A DNA stretch of 64,000 bases. Source: Epiperipatus broadwayi. Lineage: Eukaryota > Onychophora > Udeonychophora > Euonychophora > Peripatidae. A model generated the notes under the pieces. That model was not told the DNA's origin. It saw only the letters and a program-made list of their open reading frames with translations, and did no database searches. Position numbers and translations under genes: made by a program. The stretch covers positions 124,001 through 188,000 of the forward strand of contig JAQFVV010000354.1 in assembly GCA_028023455.1 (NCBI GenBank), read 5' to 3'. Below, piece by piece: positions 1-12,031 of this stretch (position 1 is its first letter; each line of letters starts with the position of its first letter).

Positions 1-1180
1 TTTAGTCTTTTTAACATTTATCTTTAATCCTACTTTCATATTAGTAAATAAATAAATATAATAAATTATTTATTAATAACAGGGAATTAAATAAAAACCA
101 TGATAGATGTTATATGTAATTTAAAAATAAATAGAAAGAAACATATTTAAAAAATAAAACAATATTACATTAAAAGTTTGTATAAACATAAGATCATAAA
201 TATGGTGTTAATTTAAATTATAAGATTACAGTTTTATAATTAATTAATAATTTGTCATAAATAATAATAATTAGAGGATATTACGAATAATTAGTGATAT
301 ACAATACATAATCAATCAATGAGTATTTATGAAATATACAGGCAAGAATATTCATATATATTATATTTTAATTAATACTAATATTTTATATTATTTTACT
401 TTTACTTATTTTGTTTATATATTTTTTACATTTTAATTTTATCATATTAACTTCTAATTTATTCTTTTTGCTTTACTCATCTTATCATTTTATGATATTT
501 ATAGCTCTGAAGAAGACGGCAGAACAATTGAAATATCAGTTTATAGCTAAAAGTTTGCAATAAAGTGTTTAAAGAAAGGGTTGTGATTGTATTTATAAAC
601 AGTATTTGATGTATTAAAGTGTTTTCTCAGCAAAATGCTATGTAAAAATGTTTGTACAGTCAAGATGAATTAAAAAATATCAGAACAATAAACAAGGGTA
701 TAGTCTATTGAAAATGATGCTGCTATTATGTTTCGATAGGAAAAAAATTATCGAAAAAATAAGGATATCCTCCTGAAGATATTTATTGTGATGAATATCG
801 GACACTTCACTATTTATTTTAAAAAATAAAAAATATAATAAAGTAAGTTTTTTCCCTATTTTTATTAGTGAATGTGAATGATACAATAATGTGCTCCCTT
901 GGTTTATTATTAATAACTATTTTATTATTTTTTACAATTTTTATTTATACTATAATGTTAATTTCTGTATGTATACAGTATATATAAAAAGCATTTGTTG
1001 ACTGTGCCAAATTCTATTATGTTTGGTCTGGATTACAGACCCAACCTACAGAAAATAATACTAAGACAAGTATTACAATTAATATATTTATTATATCTAC
1101 AAATATATATATATATATATACACAATATACAGTATATGTACAAGAGAATATTTACAATGTTGAATATTGTAGCTTAATG
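1..1180. other. AT-rich DNA, no gene seen
   Basis: Strongly AT-rich sequence with only short chance ORFs on both strands. A short AT microsatellite lies near 1105-1130. Nothing recognisable was found. Confidence 0.6.
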
Positions 1181-1184
1181 TAAA

Positions 1185-1540
1185 TTCTGGGTTCTGCCTA
1201 CCGCTTCTAGCTACACCTGATAGCTTGCCTCACGGGTAGGGTGTATGGCTCTTCCAGCTGTACAAGACAGCTTGCCTTGAGCCAACAATAGCCTTAGCAG
1301 CGTTCAGTCTCTGTGGGACTTGGCTAGCTGCATAGACTAAATAGTTTAGTGCTATCAATGGGAAAACTTGTTGCTGTTCAGGTTAGCAGAGCTTCCCTGG
1401 GAGAACGTGAACAGTCGTTCAGGTTAGACAGACGGCTGACTATTTATAGCCAGATCCCTCACCTTATTGAAAACCTTCGGATTCAGCAAACATCTTTGCT
1501 TATTGGCCTGCAATAATCATTGACTATGTTTTATCTATAC
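1185..1540. other. GC-richer block, possible unidentified repeat
   Basis: This block has visibly higher GC content than its surroundings. It contains short internal repeats, for example GTTCAGGTTAG near 1378 and again near 1415. No ORF, LTR end or target-site duplication could be defined. It may be part of an old mobile element with different base composition, but I cannot assign it. Confidence 0.3.
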
Positions 1541-2300
1541 ATCAGCCTATTGACTTGTGGCAAACAATGCTTAATCCGATCAGATAAGGAGGCATCTGGA
1601 ATAGTCCACTTCCGAGAGAGGGAAGGACTATAACAGTTATATACATATGTGTATGCGGAAAAGTACCTATTCTTTTGCTAAAAAAGTTTATCAACAAAAT
1701 ATGAGCTATTACACACAATGTATCATGTATGGGAAGGGTGTGTGTGTGTAACAAAATGTAATAGATATCGCGATTTCATTGCATTTTTTAATCAGAAAAA
1801 TTAAATGGATTATGTCATTAGCTGGAGACATTCAAATATTCGAACTTCTTGCTTGGTATTCTTTTATCCTTATTTACTATGTTTTGTTTATTTAGCTAGT
1901 TCATATATCTATCTTGATTGTTTTTATGAGATAGTTTTAAATTTGAAAAATGTTTATTGTACCTACATAACTGAGCATTGTACTATATTGTATGTGTTTA
2001 AACAATATTCGAATTGCAGCTATTTAAAATATCTCATTAAGCATTACACGTTGTACATTTAGTTTGATAAAAGCTGCGAATGTATAAATATGAAAAAGAT
2101 GGAAGGAGGGTATTAATCCATGAAGCTGTTCAGGTGTAAGATTTCTACGATTTATAAGTTCATTTTGATTGTTAAGCGGTTCATTGATAGAAATCAACAG
2201 CTGCTATTTTATATATATAAATTTAAAAGTTATAAAAAAATATTTTTTTAGCATAAATGTTTGAATGAAGAGCGATTGATTGTTTTAAAAAAACAATTAA

Positions 2301-2342
2301 GTTTTATCTTCATTAAATAAAATAATTTAATGAAGATAAAAC
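2301..2342. repeat. perfect 18-bp inverted repeat (hairpin)
   Basis: The 18-bp arms 2301-2318 and 2325-2342 are exact reverse complements with a 6-nt spacer. The surrounding 1541-3300 is AT-rich and holds no gene that I can see. It may be the core of an old fold-back element. Confidence 0.5.
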
Positions 2343-3329
2343 GTGGTTTATTTTACACAACTTAAAAAAAAAAACAGAAAAAAGGAAATTAATTAACAAT
2401 TTAAGTTAAGGTTAAAAATATGTAATGTATATATGTAAAAATCAAATATCTTTTAAAAATAAAATGTTTCAACGGAAATACGTTAAAAACTGTACTTATT
2501 GATTGTTTTTTGATAGATTAAAAATCAAATTAATCTGTATAATTTTAGTAAAAATAACATATAGGATTATGTTTTTCATGTTTTTCCAATAACCCCCCCC
2601 CCGATTATAAACACACACTCTGCTATAAATTAGAATAAATATTGGCTTAACTATTTACAGTTTGTATATATTGAAATATTTTTGTTAAATTGTATAAGTT
2701 TATTATATTAAAACAGTAAAACACTTCAAAATAAAAAAAAATGAACCCCAAGATCTTGTATAAGATATGGAAGAGATCATATGTTAGATGTATAAATGAA
2801 ATAAGAAAGTTTATTGATTTGTTGTAGAGAAGAGAGATTAGAGATGAGAGAAAGTGGATTAAACTTTTATATGGAGATGTTGCTGCTATCTTAAGTTTTT
2901 TTTTTTTTAGCTCTTCTAGGGTTACTTTGTTAATTTTTGTCTAATAAAGGTTACTTTTGAGAAAAAGAAAAAAAAAACTGGAACTAAAGTAGTTATTGAT
3001 TTATTACTTTACAAATAATCTGAAAATATCAGTATTCTACAAAGAAAATAGTACAAGCAAGCCAACTATATTCCTAGTTATTAGATTTTTTGTTTTGGAG
3101 CTTTGAGAGAACTTATAGATTATATGGAAGCACTCATTCATTGTTGTAGGGAAAATAATGTATTATCTATAATTTATTTAAATATGATTATTTTTAAAAA
3201 TATTTGATAATTATTTAAAAAGAAATATTTTCATGATTATATTTTTTAAAAATATAAGTTTAAAAAATATTTAGTAATGTTAAAAAGAAAACTATAATCA
3301 ATAAAGCCGTGAGAAATATTGTTGGACAG

Positions 3330-3600
3330 ACATTTTATTTTAACAATGATAAATCTCTAGTTTCGAAAATGATTAGTAATAATCAGTAGTGTATTTATTC
3401 GAAATGAATGGTATCAAAGTTGTGAGAGGAGGAAGTTTGACAATGGTAAATGAAAATGTAACAATTTACTCGAGATAAATACTTTGTTTATAATAAAGAT
3501 ATATATGAGAGATAGTGACCTGGGCCAACTGATGAGTGCTGGTTCAGCACGAAATGCATCTTGGGGGTCATTTGTCTTTTATTATATCTTTATTTATATG
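3330..3600 (+). repeat. retrozyme-like repeat, single copy with intact hammerhead
   Basis: The segment shares its upstream part (CTCTAGTTT, ATTAGTAAT and a TCAAAGTTGTGAG-like stretch) with the repeats at 47.2-47.4 kb and 49.43-49.54 kb. It ends in a complete hammerhead ribozyme. The downstream 150 bp differ from the other copies, so the repeat is probably 3' truncated or rearranged. No ORF is associated. Boundaries are approximate. Confidence 0.6.
3516..3570 (+). ncRNA. hammerhead ribozyme, type I, all core bases intact
   Basis: A self-cleaving RNA motif with every invariant core base present. Stem I outer helix UGACC 3516-3520 pairs with GGUCA 3566-3570. Stem I inner helix CCAA 3525-3528 pairs with UUGG 3561-3564. 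The core CUGAUGA is 3529-3535. Stem II is GUGCUG 3536-3541 with CAGCAC 3545-3550, six perfect pairs closed by GUU. GAAA is 3551-3554. Stem III is the minimal AU-GC-AU hairpin 3554-3559. The predicted cleavage is 3' of C3560. Hammerheads with such short stem III are known from schistosome, newt and retrozyme repeats and often act as dimers. It is the best conserved of the hammerheads in the window. Confidence 0.88.
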
Positions 3601-5159
3601 AATTTGAAAAGAATGGGAAGTGTGGAGGTGTTTATTATATCTATAAAAATTATAAATGTTATTTAAAATTTTAGGACAGAATTTTGTAGCTTTATAACAT
3701 GATCTTTTCTGAGTTATCACATGAAATTTACATCAATGCGCCACCTAGCATATTTTGTTTGTAACTTCCTTACACTGACATGTTTGCATTGACATTAGTT
3801 AATAGTATGTGATGTAAGCTTGCATTTTTTGATATCAGATATTAGTTTGTGAAATTTTATATGGTAGAAGTTTTAATTAATGAGATATTTAATTTTCCTT
3901 GGACTATCTCTGGTTTTACATTTTGGAAAAAAAAACACATGTAAATATATTGCTCATTTTCTCAGCATTCTTTTTATTCACTGTGACAATTAAGTTATAT
4001 AATAATTATTTATGATTTGTTTTTAGAAAAATATTTCATTAAAAAGAAATTTCTCTTTGGGGGGGGGGGGACCCCAGACATTTTTATTGCATATTTTGAA
4101 AGACACCCAATATCTAACTTACAAAAAAATCTTAGAATTAAAATGTTTTGCTCTTATATCTATTATATATTTTTATAAAATATTTTAAATATCGTAATGT
4201 GCATGCATATGGTTTTAAAACTTTTGATTTATATAAATATTTATAATCATTTATTTCAGTAAATAATGACAAAATAAATATTATTTTTTTATAATACAGT
4301 TTGAAAACATTATCTTTCTTAAAAATATATATAAATAATCATTGAAAAAGTAATTATAAGAACATTTCTTTGAGCTATATATATATTTATTTATAATATT
4401 GTTAAAAACACTTTTTATATAATAAAAATAATTATATATAAAAATTTATTTTTTCTGTTTTCTGATTGGTGAATGTATGAATGTTTGTCCAAGTCACTTG
4501 TCAAATTAACACTCACTATGGTTTATATGAAGAAGGTAATTCTGCCATTGTTAAAAAATGCTGGGAAAAAATCAGCACATATGCTTTCAACTACAAATAT
4601 ATAGTATATATTTCATAGTAAAGTTCCCAGCCAGCTGCAGAAACAACGATAAATGCTAATTTGTTAATTTGGTGTTAAGATTCTCTGTGCTTTCACGTCC
4701 ATCAATCCCCTAATATAGTTCAGATGAATGACATACTTAGCAATGTTTAATAAAAACATATTTATATTAAATCTTAAAATTTTTTTTTTAAAACAACCAA
4801 TTAAAAAAATATCACAAATATTATATTTAATAAAAAAAAAATATAAAAACCATGGGCTCAAAGGCTGATGTTTTTGGATTCTGACATTAATAAATTCTAG
4901 GTATTAATAAAGCTAAAAAAAACTATTATATTTGTTTGTGACAATGACAAAACATCGAAAAAGAAAATTATGTTTTATTCACAGGGCATTCCAGTAAATA
5001 TATAGTTGTGCATTAATGCTATCAAATATAACAAATATATTTTAAAATGTAAACTTTAATTTACCTTTATTAAAATTTGGAAATTTATTTATATAATATG
5101 TTTTGTTTAATTTACATTAAATCTCTAATAACTGAATACAGGCTTATTATATAACTGTA
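3600..5159. other. AT-rich DNA, no gene seen
   Basis: AT-rich intergenic sequence with a G-run near 4062-4072. Short ORFs here are chance openings. No repeat boundary could be defined. Confidence 0.5.
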
Positions 5160-5510
5160 TCAATATATGTAATATATAGGGTAAATGAGTACAGTCTTTC
5201 ACATGATCCACCACTCACCACTCTATCTCATATCACTGATATATTTGAACACATATATGTCGAAAAGATAAATAATCACCAATATACGTATTTCATGCTA
5301 AAACAGCAATAATCAGTTGGTCCAGATTATCATCTCTACACATCTACACAATAAGTGCTCAGATATATATTAAGATAGCCAATCTTCATACTTTAATGAA
5401 CAGGCTTCAATCCATTCCACTCTCCAACTCTTCAACTGTCCATCCAATTGAAAATCTGATGATGGAATGTTCATAAGGCCATTCTGAGGCCAAGATTGTA
5501 AAGCTTATTC
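5160..5510 (-). repeat. hammerhead-bearing SINE-like repeat, full-length copy
   Basis: On the minus strand this matches the repeat at 44.21-44.57 kb along its length. A 5' module contains CATCATCAGATTTTCAAT and GGATTGAAGCCTGT. A hammerhead-like centre follows, and then a tail with a TATGAGATAG motif that ends in a TATATTACATATAT-like terminus. The tail of the sister copy at 9.3 kb contains a B-box-like GAGTTCGAATCCC. The layout resembles schistosome Sm-alpha elements (hammerhead plus pol III-like promoter); that comparison is by analogy. Confidence 0.65.
5272..5330 (-). ncRNA. degenerate hammerhead ribozyme
   Basis: Minus strand: stem I outer helix AUAAUC/GAUUAU, inner helix CCAA/UUGG, core CUGAUUA (G8 replaced by U) at 5316-5310, stem II UUGCU/AGCAU, then GAAA and AUAC-type stem III. 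The G8 change should abolish cleavage. The outer stem is fully Watson-Crick where the 44.4-kb copy has one G-U pair. Confidence 0.65.
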
Positions 5511-7388
5511 CATATAAAAATAAAAATGTATATTTTTGGAGAAAAATATTAAATAGAAAAAAAAGTTAACAGTAATTCATTCAGGTTTTAAAAATTATGT
5601 TAAATGAATAAAAATTTCATTAATTCATTTTTTCACCAGCATTTTGGCAAGCATCCAATAAAATAAAAAGTTTTTGTTCTTAAGACCTATTTCACTTTAT
5701 TATTTTTTTTATATCTGCAAAGTGTATGACTTTTAATAATCTTTTTCATGTGTAAACACATCCTTGTAATTCTAATATACAATAAACGTTTAACACAAAA
5801 ATTAAATGTTGAACAATTATTCCAACTACCAGTAGAAATGTTCATCAATTAAAGGATTAAGAAAAGTATTTTGATATAATGACATATTCTAAACTAATTT
5901 ATAATTACAATTCTTCTGAAAAGCATTGAATATATTTTGTTATTGGAAAATTGTATGCCTAAAATAAGTTAATCATTTAAATTTATTTATTTATTTAGCA
6001 TATGTATTTTTTTAGACAATATAACTATTAACAAAATATTATAAGAAATGGGTAGTCAGTGCTTTATATTGACAAACTAAAATAGAGATTCTGGTAAAAT
6101 CAAATTATAGTACTTAAATTCAGAAATATCTTTGATTCTTAGATGTGTTTTTTTTTTTAAATTTTTTTTATACATTTAAGAAAATTTATGTAAACTGTTA
6201 TGGTATTTCATTACACTTTTATGATGATATGGGTTGCGCAGGGTGTATAAAATAAATGGAAAAGATTACCTAAACATTAATATTCATAATTTATTCATCT
6301 GGTTATATTGTTGAGTGAATAATGAAATGTTATTAGGTTTTTGAATCTAAGATTAAGTACTATCCTACTAGAGGATGCACATAGCCTTTTGAAAGGTTGT
6401 CATTTTTTAAAAATTGATTCCTTTAACATTTTTTTTTAAATATTTAATGCAAATTTTATAAACTAAAAATTTTAATACTATATAAATAAATGTGAGATAT
6501 ACCCAATCTTAAGTCCAGTGCTTTGATTTTAATTATATGCTAACTAAAGCCAAAATATGAATACAGCACAGTGCTATAAAAATAAATGCTTATTTACATA
6601 TGTTTAAGTTTCACTTGAGAGTGATGTTTAGTAAATTCTAAATAATTTCGACATCATTCATTCAGACATCATAAACAGTAATTTATAGTGAGTGATCTAT
6701 CCTCACGCTTTCACTTACAGTACTTAAGATTTGCCCATATATAAGCATTTGGGTCAGAAAGAATAAGTGGATTCATTTTATTCTTTTTTAAATACTATAT
6801 CTTGTATTGGGAGTGAAAGTATTCATTTATTATTAATACTCATAAAAAGTGCATGCATAATAGCTTGAAAAGGCTGATCTTTAATGTATTACAATGAATA
6901 CACTATTGAAACATATTTTTCCCTCACTAGATATTATATTTTAAACATGAATTTATATGCTATAATCACATTTTCTTTGTGATTTAAATACTATACCAAT
7001 TCAGTTCTGTAATATAGTTAAAAGCACATGTACTGATTTTTTTCTAAGCATTTTTTTTATTAATAAAAGAATTATATCCTTCACATAAAATATGGCTTGT
7101 ATTAAAATTTGTGGATTATTAAATATAAAGAGTGGTATTATTTCTTTAGCATAAAATGCTCTAATATAAATTATGGTTTAGTTGACTACAGTTATTTATT
7201 TATAAAGCTTTTTTTTCCAATTGTGAATTTGACAGTTTTTTAATTGATTGCTTTAACAAACATTTTTGTTTTGTGGAATTACTTGCTATGAATAAAGTGC
7301 TTGTAATCAAATTAAGCCTCTAAATTAAAATTTAAAAGTTTAAATATATCTGCTATATTTGATATTTAAATTAGACAGTGTTACAAAC
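5511..7388. other. AT-rich DNA, no gene seen
   Basis: AT-rich intergenic sequence with short direct and inverted repeats. No coding or RNA feature could be supported. Confidence 0.5.
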
Positions 7389-7400
7389 AACTATTAACAG

Positions 7401-8187
7401 CCAATAATCATAACATGACCACTATTTCTTATGCTTGTGTATAACTATTTTAAAACAGGCAAAACTCACTATACATATTGCCGCCACACACAGTAAGCTA
7501 GAGTTATCAATGAATGCCAGAAGGCTTGTGCATAAAATCCCCATCTAGTGCCTACTCATCCAATATCCCCAGACTAGTTTCTGGCTTGTGGCCTTTGTCA
7601 GTGAAGAGCCTTGTATCTGAGAGCACTGTACCTAGATCTTAGGATCTAATGCAACCCTCCAGCAGCCACCTTTTATCTCCGCTTAACTACAAAACTATGA
7701 GTCTTAAACTGAAAACACCTTAATGTTTTCAATCCAAGCCCATTATCTTAAATAGTCATATGGGTCTGAACTCAGTTCAGTACCCATACATTTTGGTGTC
7801 TTTGGTTCTGGCTTGTGGCCTTTGTCAGTGAGGAGCCTTGAATCTGAGAGCACTGCACCTAGATCTTAGGATCTAATGCAACTATCCAGCAGCCATCTTT
7901 TATCTCCACTTAACTACAAAACTATGAGTCTTATACTGAAAACACCTTAATGTTTTCAATCCAAGCCCATTATCTTATATAGTCATATGGGTATAAACTC
8001 AGTTCAGTACCATAGATTTTGGTGTCTTTGGTTCTTTAATAACCATAGCCATAAGCCATAAACTAGTCTGGGGATAATGGATGAGTAGGCACTCGATGGG
8101 GATTTTATGCACAAGCCTTCTGGCATCCATTGATTACTCTAGCTTGCTGCAGGTGGCAATACATATAGTGAGGTTTTCCTGTTTTAA
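7401..8187 (-). mobile_element. palindromic ribozyme retroposon, copy 1
   Basis: The element is flanked by a 12-bp direct repeat AACTATTAACAG at 7389-7400 and 8188-8199. Its two arms (about 7455-7580 and 8050-8185) are imperfect reverse complements of about 130 bp carrying CAAAACTC, ATAAAATCCCCATC and the CCCCAGACTAGTTT motif. A non-palindromic tail lies at the left end (7401-7454), so the element runs on the minus strand. Between the arms lie two tandem units of about 227 bp (starting 7581 and 7808). No ORF. The same arms occur at 43.4, 46.1 and 56.5 kb. A 12-bp target-site duplication is more typical of retroposition than of a cut-and-paste transposon. Confidence 0.75.
7567..7606 (-). ncRNA. 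hammerhead-like motif in the palindromic element
   Basis: Minus strand: stem I CUUCA/UGGGG (partly wobble), core CUGACAA (7601-7595, G8 to A), stem II GGC-CACAA-GCC, GAAA, stem III AC-UA-GU, cleavage-site base C. An extra A sits on each side of stem II. The G8 change predicts loss of activity. The fold mirrors the better-preserved copies at 56.6-56.7 kb. Confidence 0.5.
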
Positions 8188-8199
8188 AACTATTAACAG

Positions 8200-9171
8200 T
8201 GGAATTACTTCATTCACATAAAATATTCTTCATAATGCAACTAGACATATAAGTTTTTTAATTGGTTGTGAATTTGTCATGTGACAGTCTTGCAGACAAA
8301 CATTCACTTGGATCATATGACAGCCTTATGAACAAACATTCATACATTCATCAATCAGACAACTGACAAAAGAGGGATTATATATATATAGATTTGATTT
8401 GGTTTGGTATAACTCTATGAAGTAAAAAACTGCTATAGTTGAGGAAAAAAAAGTATTCTGTTTTAATAAATAGCTCAACTACAGGGCAAATGTGTCTTTA
8501 ACAATACATCATAGAGGGACATTGAAGGAGAAATTAATATTTATCAGAGTTGAAATATGCTATGGGGGAGGGGGTGAGAATTTAAATCACATTCTATTTT
8601 CATTTTAACTTCCAGTGAAAGAGCTAAATATTCATTTAGCAATTAATATTTGAATTGTTTCCTGAGTTGATTTATAAACCAGATATCTGAGAAATAATTT
8701 TTAAGGCTGTTGACATAAATTTGACTTGGTCTGCATTTAAATAGCAGGTCACAAGCAGATGTGTTTCTTCTACACTACAAAATCCTTCATAGTTTAGAAA
8801 TATATGTTATCCTAAAGTATTCCATGATTATTGATACCATGATGATATTATAGAGTTTGATTTAGAAAAAAAAGTTCTTTAGTCCATGAGATTTGATTTG
8901 AGAAGGTTTAATGAAACTGTTATTATTGCCAAAATCAAATTCCCTCTATCCAATTCCAAATGCCCTTTCTGTAAGCATGTAAATTTGCACTCACATACAT
9001 TAATTAAAATATATGAGATATAATGGAAGTTATAAAGTACATATGGAAAAAGTGGAATAGAGTTGAATTAATTATTTTAATGTAGTTGTGTTTAGTAGTA
9101 ATATATACATTCATCGTTAATTAAAAAATTTAATTATACTTCTAGTCTTAAAACATTATAATTTTTAGTCT
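8200..9171. other. AT-rich DNA, no gene seen
   Basis: No gene, RNA or bounded repeat could be supported in this stretch. Confidence 0.5.
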
Positions 9172-9345
9172 GAGCACTGATTGTATACATGTGTGAGGAT
9201 AGTAATCTGGACCAACTGATGATTACTGGTCTAGCATGAAATCTTTTCAACATGTGTGTGATTAGATGGGTCAACAATATAAGATGGCAGTGAGAGTAGT
9301 GGGTCGTGTGAAAGTCTGAGTTCGAATCCCGAATATATTACATAT
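9172..9345 (+). repeat. hammerhead-bearing SINE-like repeat, 5'-truncated and decayed
   Basis: It begins at CTGAGCACTGATTG, where similarity with the 44.2-kb and 5.2-kb copies starts. The hammerhead core CUGAUGA is intact at 9216-9222, but stem II (UUACU/AGCAU) is damaged and the UUGG strand of stem I after GAAA is deleted. The tail contains GAGTTCGAATCCC near 9310, close to the pol III B-box consensus. It ends in ATATATTACATATAT. Confidence 0.6.
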
Positions 9346-9601
9346 ATAAATGCAGGTTTAAGCCTGTACAATGTATTAATTTCTAGTCTTGTAAATGATT
9401 AACAACACTCATGAAGGCATTTATCTGGGGAGGACAGGATCACAGTCATGTGATCAGTATGTTTGAATGTTCACAAAAAAATATAACTATGAATTTTAAA
9501 GTATATAAAAAGAAACAAAATTCTCTAAAAATAAAGTATTGCAAACGTATATAATATTTTTTTTGTAACTCAATCTATTCTTTATTTCTTTCTTGGTCCA
9601 T

Positions 9602-9790
9602 TATGCATGAAAGATTATAAAATTATAACTCCTTTATAGATTTACAGCTTAGCAATGTTTTTGACCAGGCCGGTCACAGATTTTACAGCTTAGCATTTCT
9701 TTAGATCAAGCTAGTTAGTCGGTCTGGTGGAATGCAGTGCTAAGCTGTAAATCTGTAAAGGAATTATAATTTTATAATCTTCCTTGCATA
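9602..9790. mobile_element. MITE with about 55-bp terminal inverted repeats
   Basis: The ends TATGCA... and ...TGCATA start long inverted repeats containing AAGATTATAAAATTATAA and ATTTACAGCTTAGCA. The two arms differ at a few positions only and enclose about 80 bp. A second internal copy of the TTTACAGCTTAGCA motif lies near 9681. The terminal TA is compatible with TA target duplication as in Tc1/mariner-type MITEs. No transposase is present. Confidence 0.7.
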
Positions 9791-10640
9791 GTGAACCTTC
9801 CCTATCTATTGAATTATAATCTTTTTTTTTCAATATTTGCATGGAATGAATTTACATTTTTATGTAATGTACCTTTAATGTTGTATACATAGAATAAAAT
9901 TAAAATCATCCTTATTGTTCGTCTTTGAAAATATTAAGGAAAGAGTAATAGTTTACGTGCCACTTACACACCCCTAAATGAATATGCTTTACATTAAAGT
10001 CGTTGATGAATTAGGTATTTTTGTTCTCTTTGCGTGTGTTTTGATAAAAGCTGTTACGTTTTTATGAGTTTCTTGGCCAGACGGCGAAATGATTCATTAT
10101 GCTTCATTTACTCATGATGAAACTACGATAAGATTTATGAGAAGACGGTATTTCCGATTATCCAACGTAAGATTGAAAAATTATTGATTAATTTTTGCAT
10201 TTATCACTTCTATTTTTGAATTTACTGCCATAAGAAGGCACTGGGATTAATTATTAATCCAAACATAATGAGGAAAATAAAGTTTATTCTATAAATTATT
10301 CTTAATAAAGTTTAAATTATTAATATTACTAAAAAAGTATTAACAAATAAATCTCAATATATTATTATTAAATATAAAAAATGAAGAAGATAAAGTATCC
10401 TTTATAACAAATAATCCACTGCAAATCAAAGACCTCTCCAACACCCTAATGAGGAACAGAAAAAGAAAAACTAGTCAGGATGCCAATTGCCACGTGGTGT
10501 CCTGCTAATTTGACACAATAGTGGAGCGGCAAACTCTAGAATTCAAGGTGTATGGATCATGACCCAGCTTTGTTACTTCTGATGATTAAAATTATTATGA
10601 ATCCTAAGTAAATATACCATTCGATTATTTTCTGTTGTCA
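9791..10640. other. AT-rich DNA, no gene seen
   Basis: No coding region or bounded repeat could be supported. The part from 10420 to 10560 is somewhat richer in GC and may be an old repeat. Confidence 0.4.
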
Positions 10641-10840
10641 GGTTGTGAGCATTAAAATATTTTTCATGTTCGCCTTCTAATTAAAGGTAGCTAGATACCT
10701 ATTTGCTTACCAATGGTATTGGTAACTGGGTTAGTCATGAGCTTACTGTATAAGAGAAAAATTTGAAGCTTCTTGAAAAAAAAATACTTGGCACAGATTC
10801 AAACCCAGATCTTAGGCAAAGTAGGCGGGTGTACTTTGTA
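10640..10840 (-). repeat. possible decayed tRNA-derived SINE
   Basis: On the minus strand a tRNA-like segment with GGGTTTGAATCTG (B-box-like) near 10800 is followed by an A/T run and a body containing AGGTATCTAGCTACCTTT. The shape, tRNA-like head then body, suggests a SINE. I found no second copy in the window, so this is weak. Confidence 0.25.
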
Positions 10841-11634
10841 TAAAAATAATTACGGTTTAATGTGGTTTCTAATAAATACAGTTTAATGTGGTCTCAGATC
10901 TGAAATGAGATTTGCAGCATTTTGATTCCTAAGGCAGCTTTTAATTTTTCTTTCTGGTAATAGACTGGTTAACTATCCAATTATTTAGTCAGCAAATGTA
11001 TATATAACTATTATAGTTAGATGCAAAATATAAAAAAAAAGTACATTGCATAAACAATTTTCATTTGACTATTAAGTAATTGATAACTACCAGTCTCTCC
11101 TTCACCTCGATTGAGAGTTCCAGTAAAGCTTTCTTTTATAAGTAACTCTGCAAAATGTTTATCATACTATTTTTTTATTAATTACTTGAAGTCAGTTTTT
11201 AATAATTACGATAATTATATTAAATGCTTCTGACAAAAAAATTAACATACACTTTTCTTTAGTCATTACTACATTACGTAATACAGACACTCAAATAAGC
11301 ATTAATATTAATAATATCATATAAATTTCTCATACACTTACTCATATGCTTCCAAGAGCAGTCTCATTTAACTTTCATCAAGGTGTTCAAGATGGTTGGA
11401 GGATGGTCTCTGCTTAATTGAGAAATATTGATCTGTCAATATGGGCATGAATGTAACTCACACTGAGTAATAATTGGTCATAAAATGCATGCACAATAAA
11501 AAAGGTAATTGAGTTTCTGTGCTATTATATTGTTATGACATGGTAAAACTGATATGGGGGATGCACTGATAAAACACACATACAAATATATAAATGAAAT
11601 GAAATAAAGTGCACTTCCCAATGAGTTGCATGAA

Positions 11635-11864
11635 CATCAATCAATTATGAAAAGATACAATATTATATTTTTTAGCTTAGTTGGTATTTAAGCTTAATTC
11701 ATCAATGTTGCTCTAAATCAATCTGTCTATTATTTTAATTTATATACAAAATAAATAATAGATAAATTTCATTCTCTAATTTAGAGCAACATTCATGAAC
11801 TAAGCTAAAATACAACAAAGCTAAAGGACAAATTCTATTAGTCTATCTTTTCATAGTTGAGTGA
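11635..11864. mobile_element. fold-back element (MITE-like)
   Basis: The outer arms (AATTATGAAAAGATA near 11643 and TATCTTTTCATAGTT near 11845) and inner arms (ATGTTGCTCTAAAT near 11704 and ATTTAGAGCAACAT near 11779) form a long imperfect hairpin. No transposase is seen. Target duplication is not clear. Confidence 0.6.
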
Positions 11865-11921
11865 GATTTACACAGTTCATTGGGAAGAACACTACTTTCA
11901 TTTCAGTTTAAATATAAAGTC

Positions 11922-12031
11922 AAGCATTGTTAGCCGAAAGATCAGCACAGTGGCCTTGCAAGCAAGCAGTTGGTTGCAGATGGTTGTTGTGGGTTCACCT
12001 CCCGGCCTATGCTATGACATATGGAAAAAAA
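11922..12031 (+). repeat. tRNA-derived SINE, copy 1
   Basis: It matches the SINE at 23981-24073: a tRNA-like head (TTAGCCGAAAGATCAGCAC, then GTGGGTTCACCTCCCGG as B box and T arm), a short unique part (TATGACATATGG) and an A tail. The head is mutated, so it is an old copy. Its A tail abuts the 3' end of LINE-A, which runs in the opposite direction, and the LINE RT frame reads a few codons into the SINE. Confidence 0.75.

Noticed and set aside
506-540. CTGAAGA followed by GAAAT, hammerhead-like
   Set aside because: The intervening bases do not form stem II and no stem I partner is found. A similar CTGAAGA near 51860 fails likewise.
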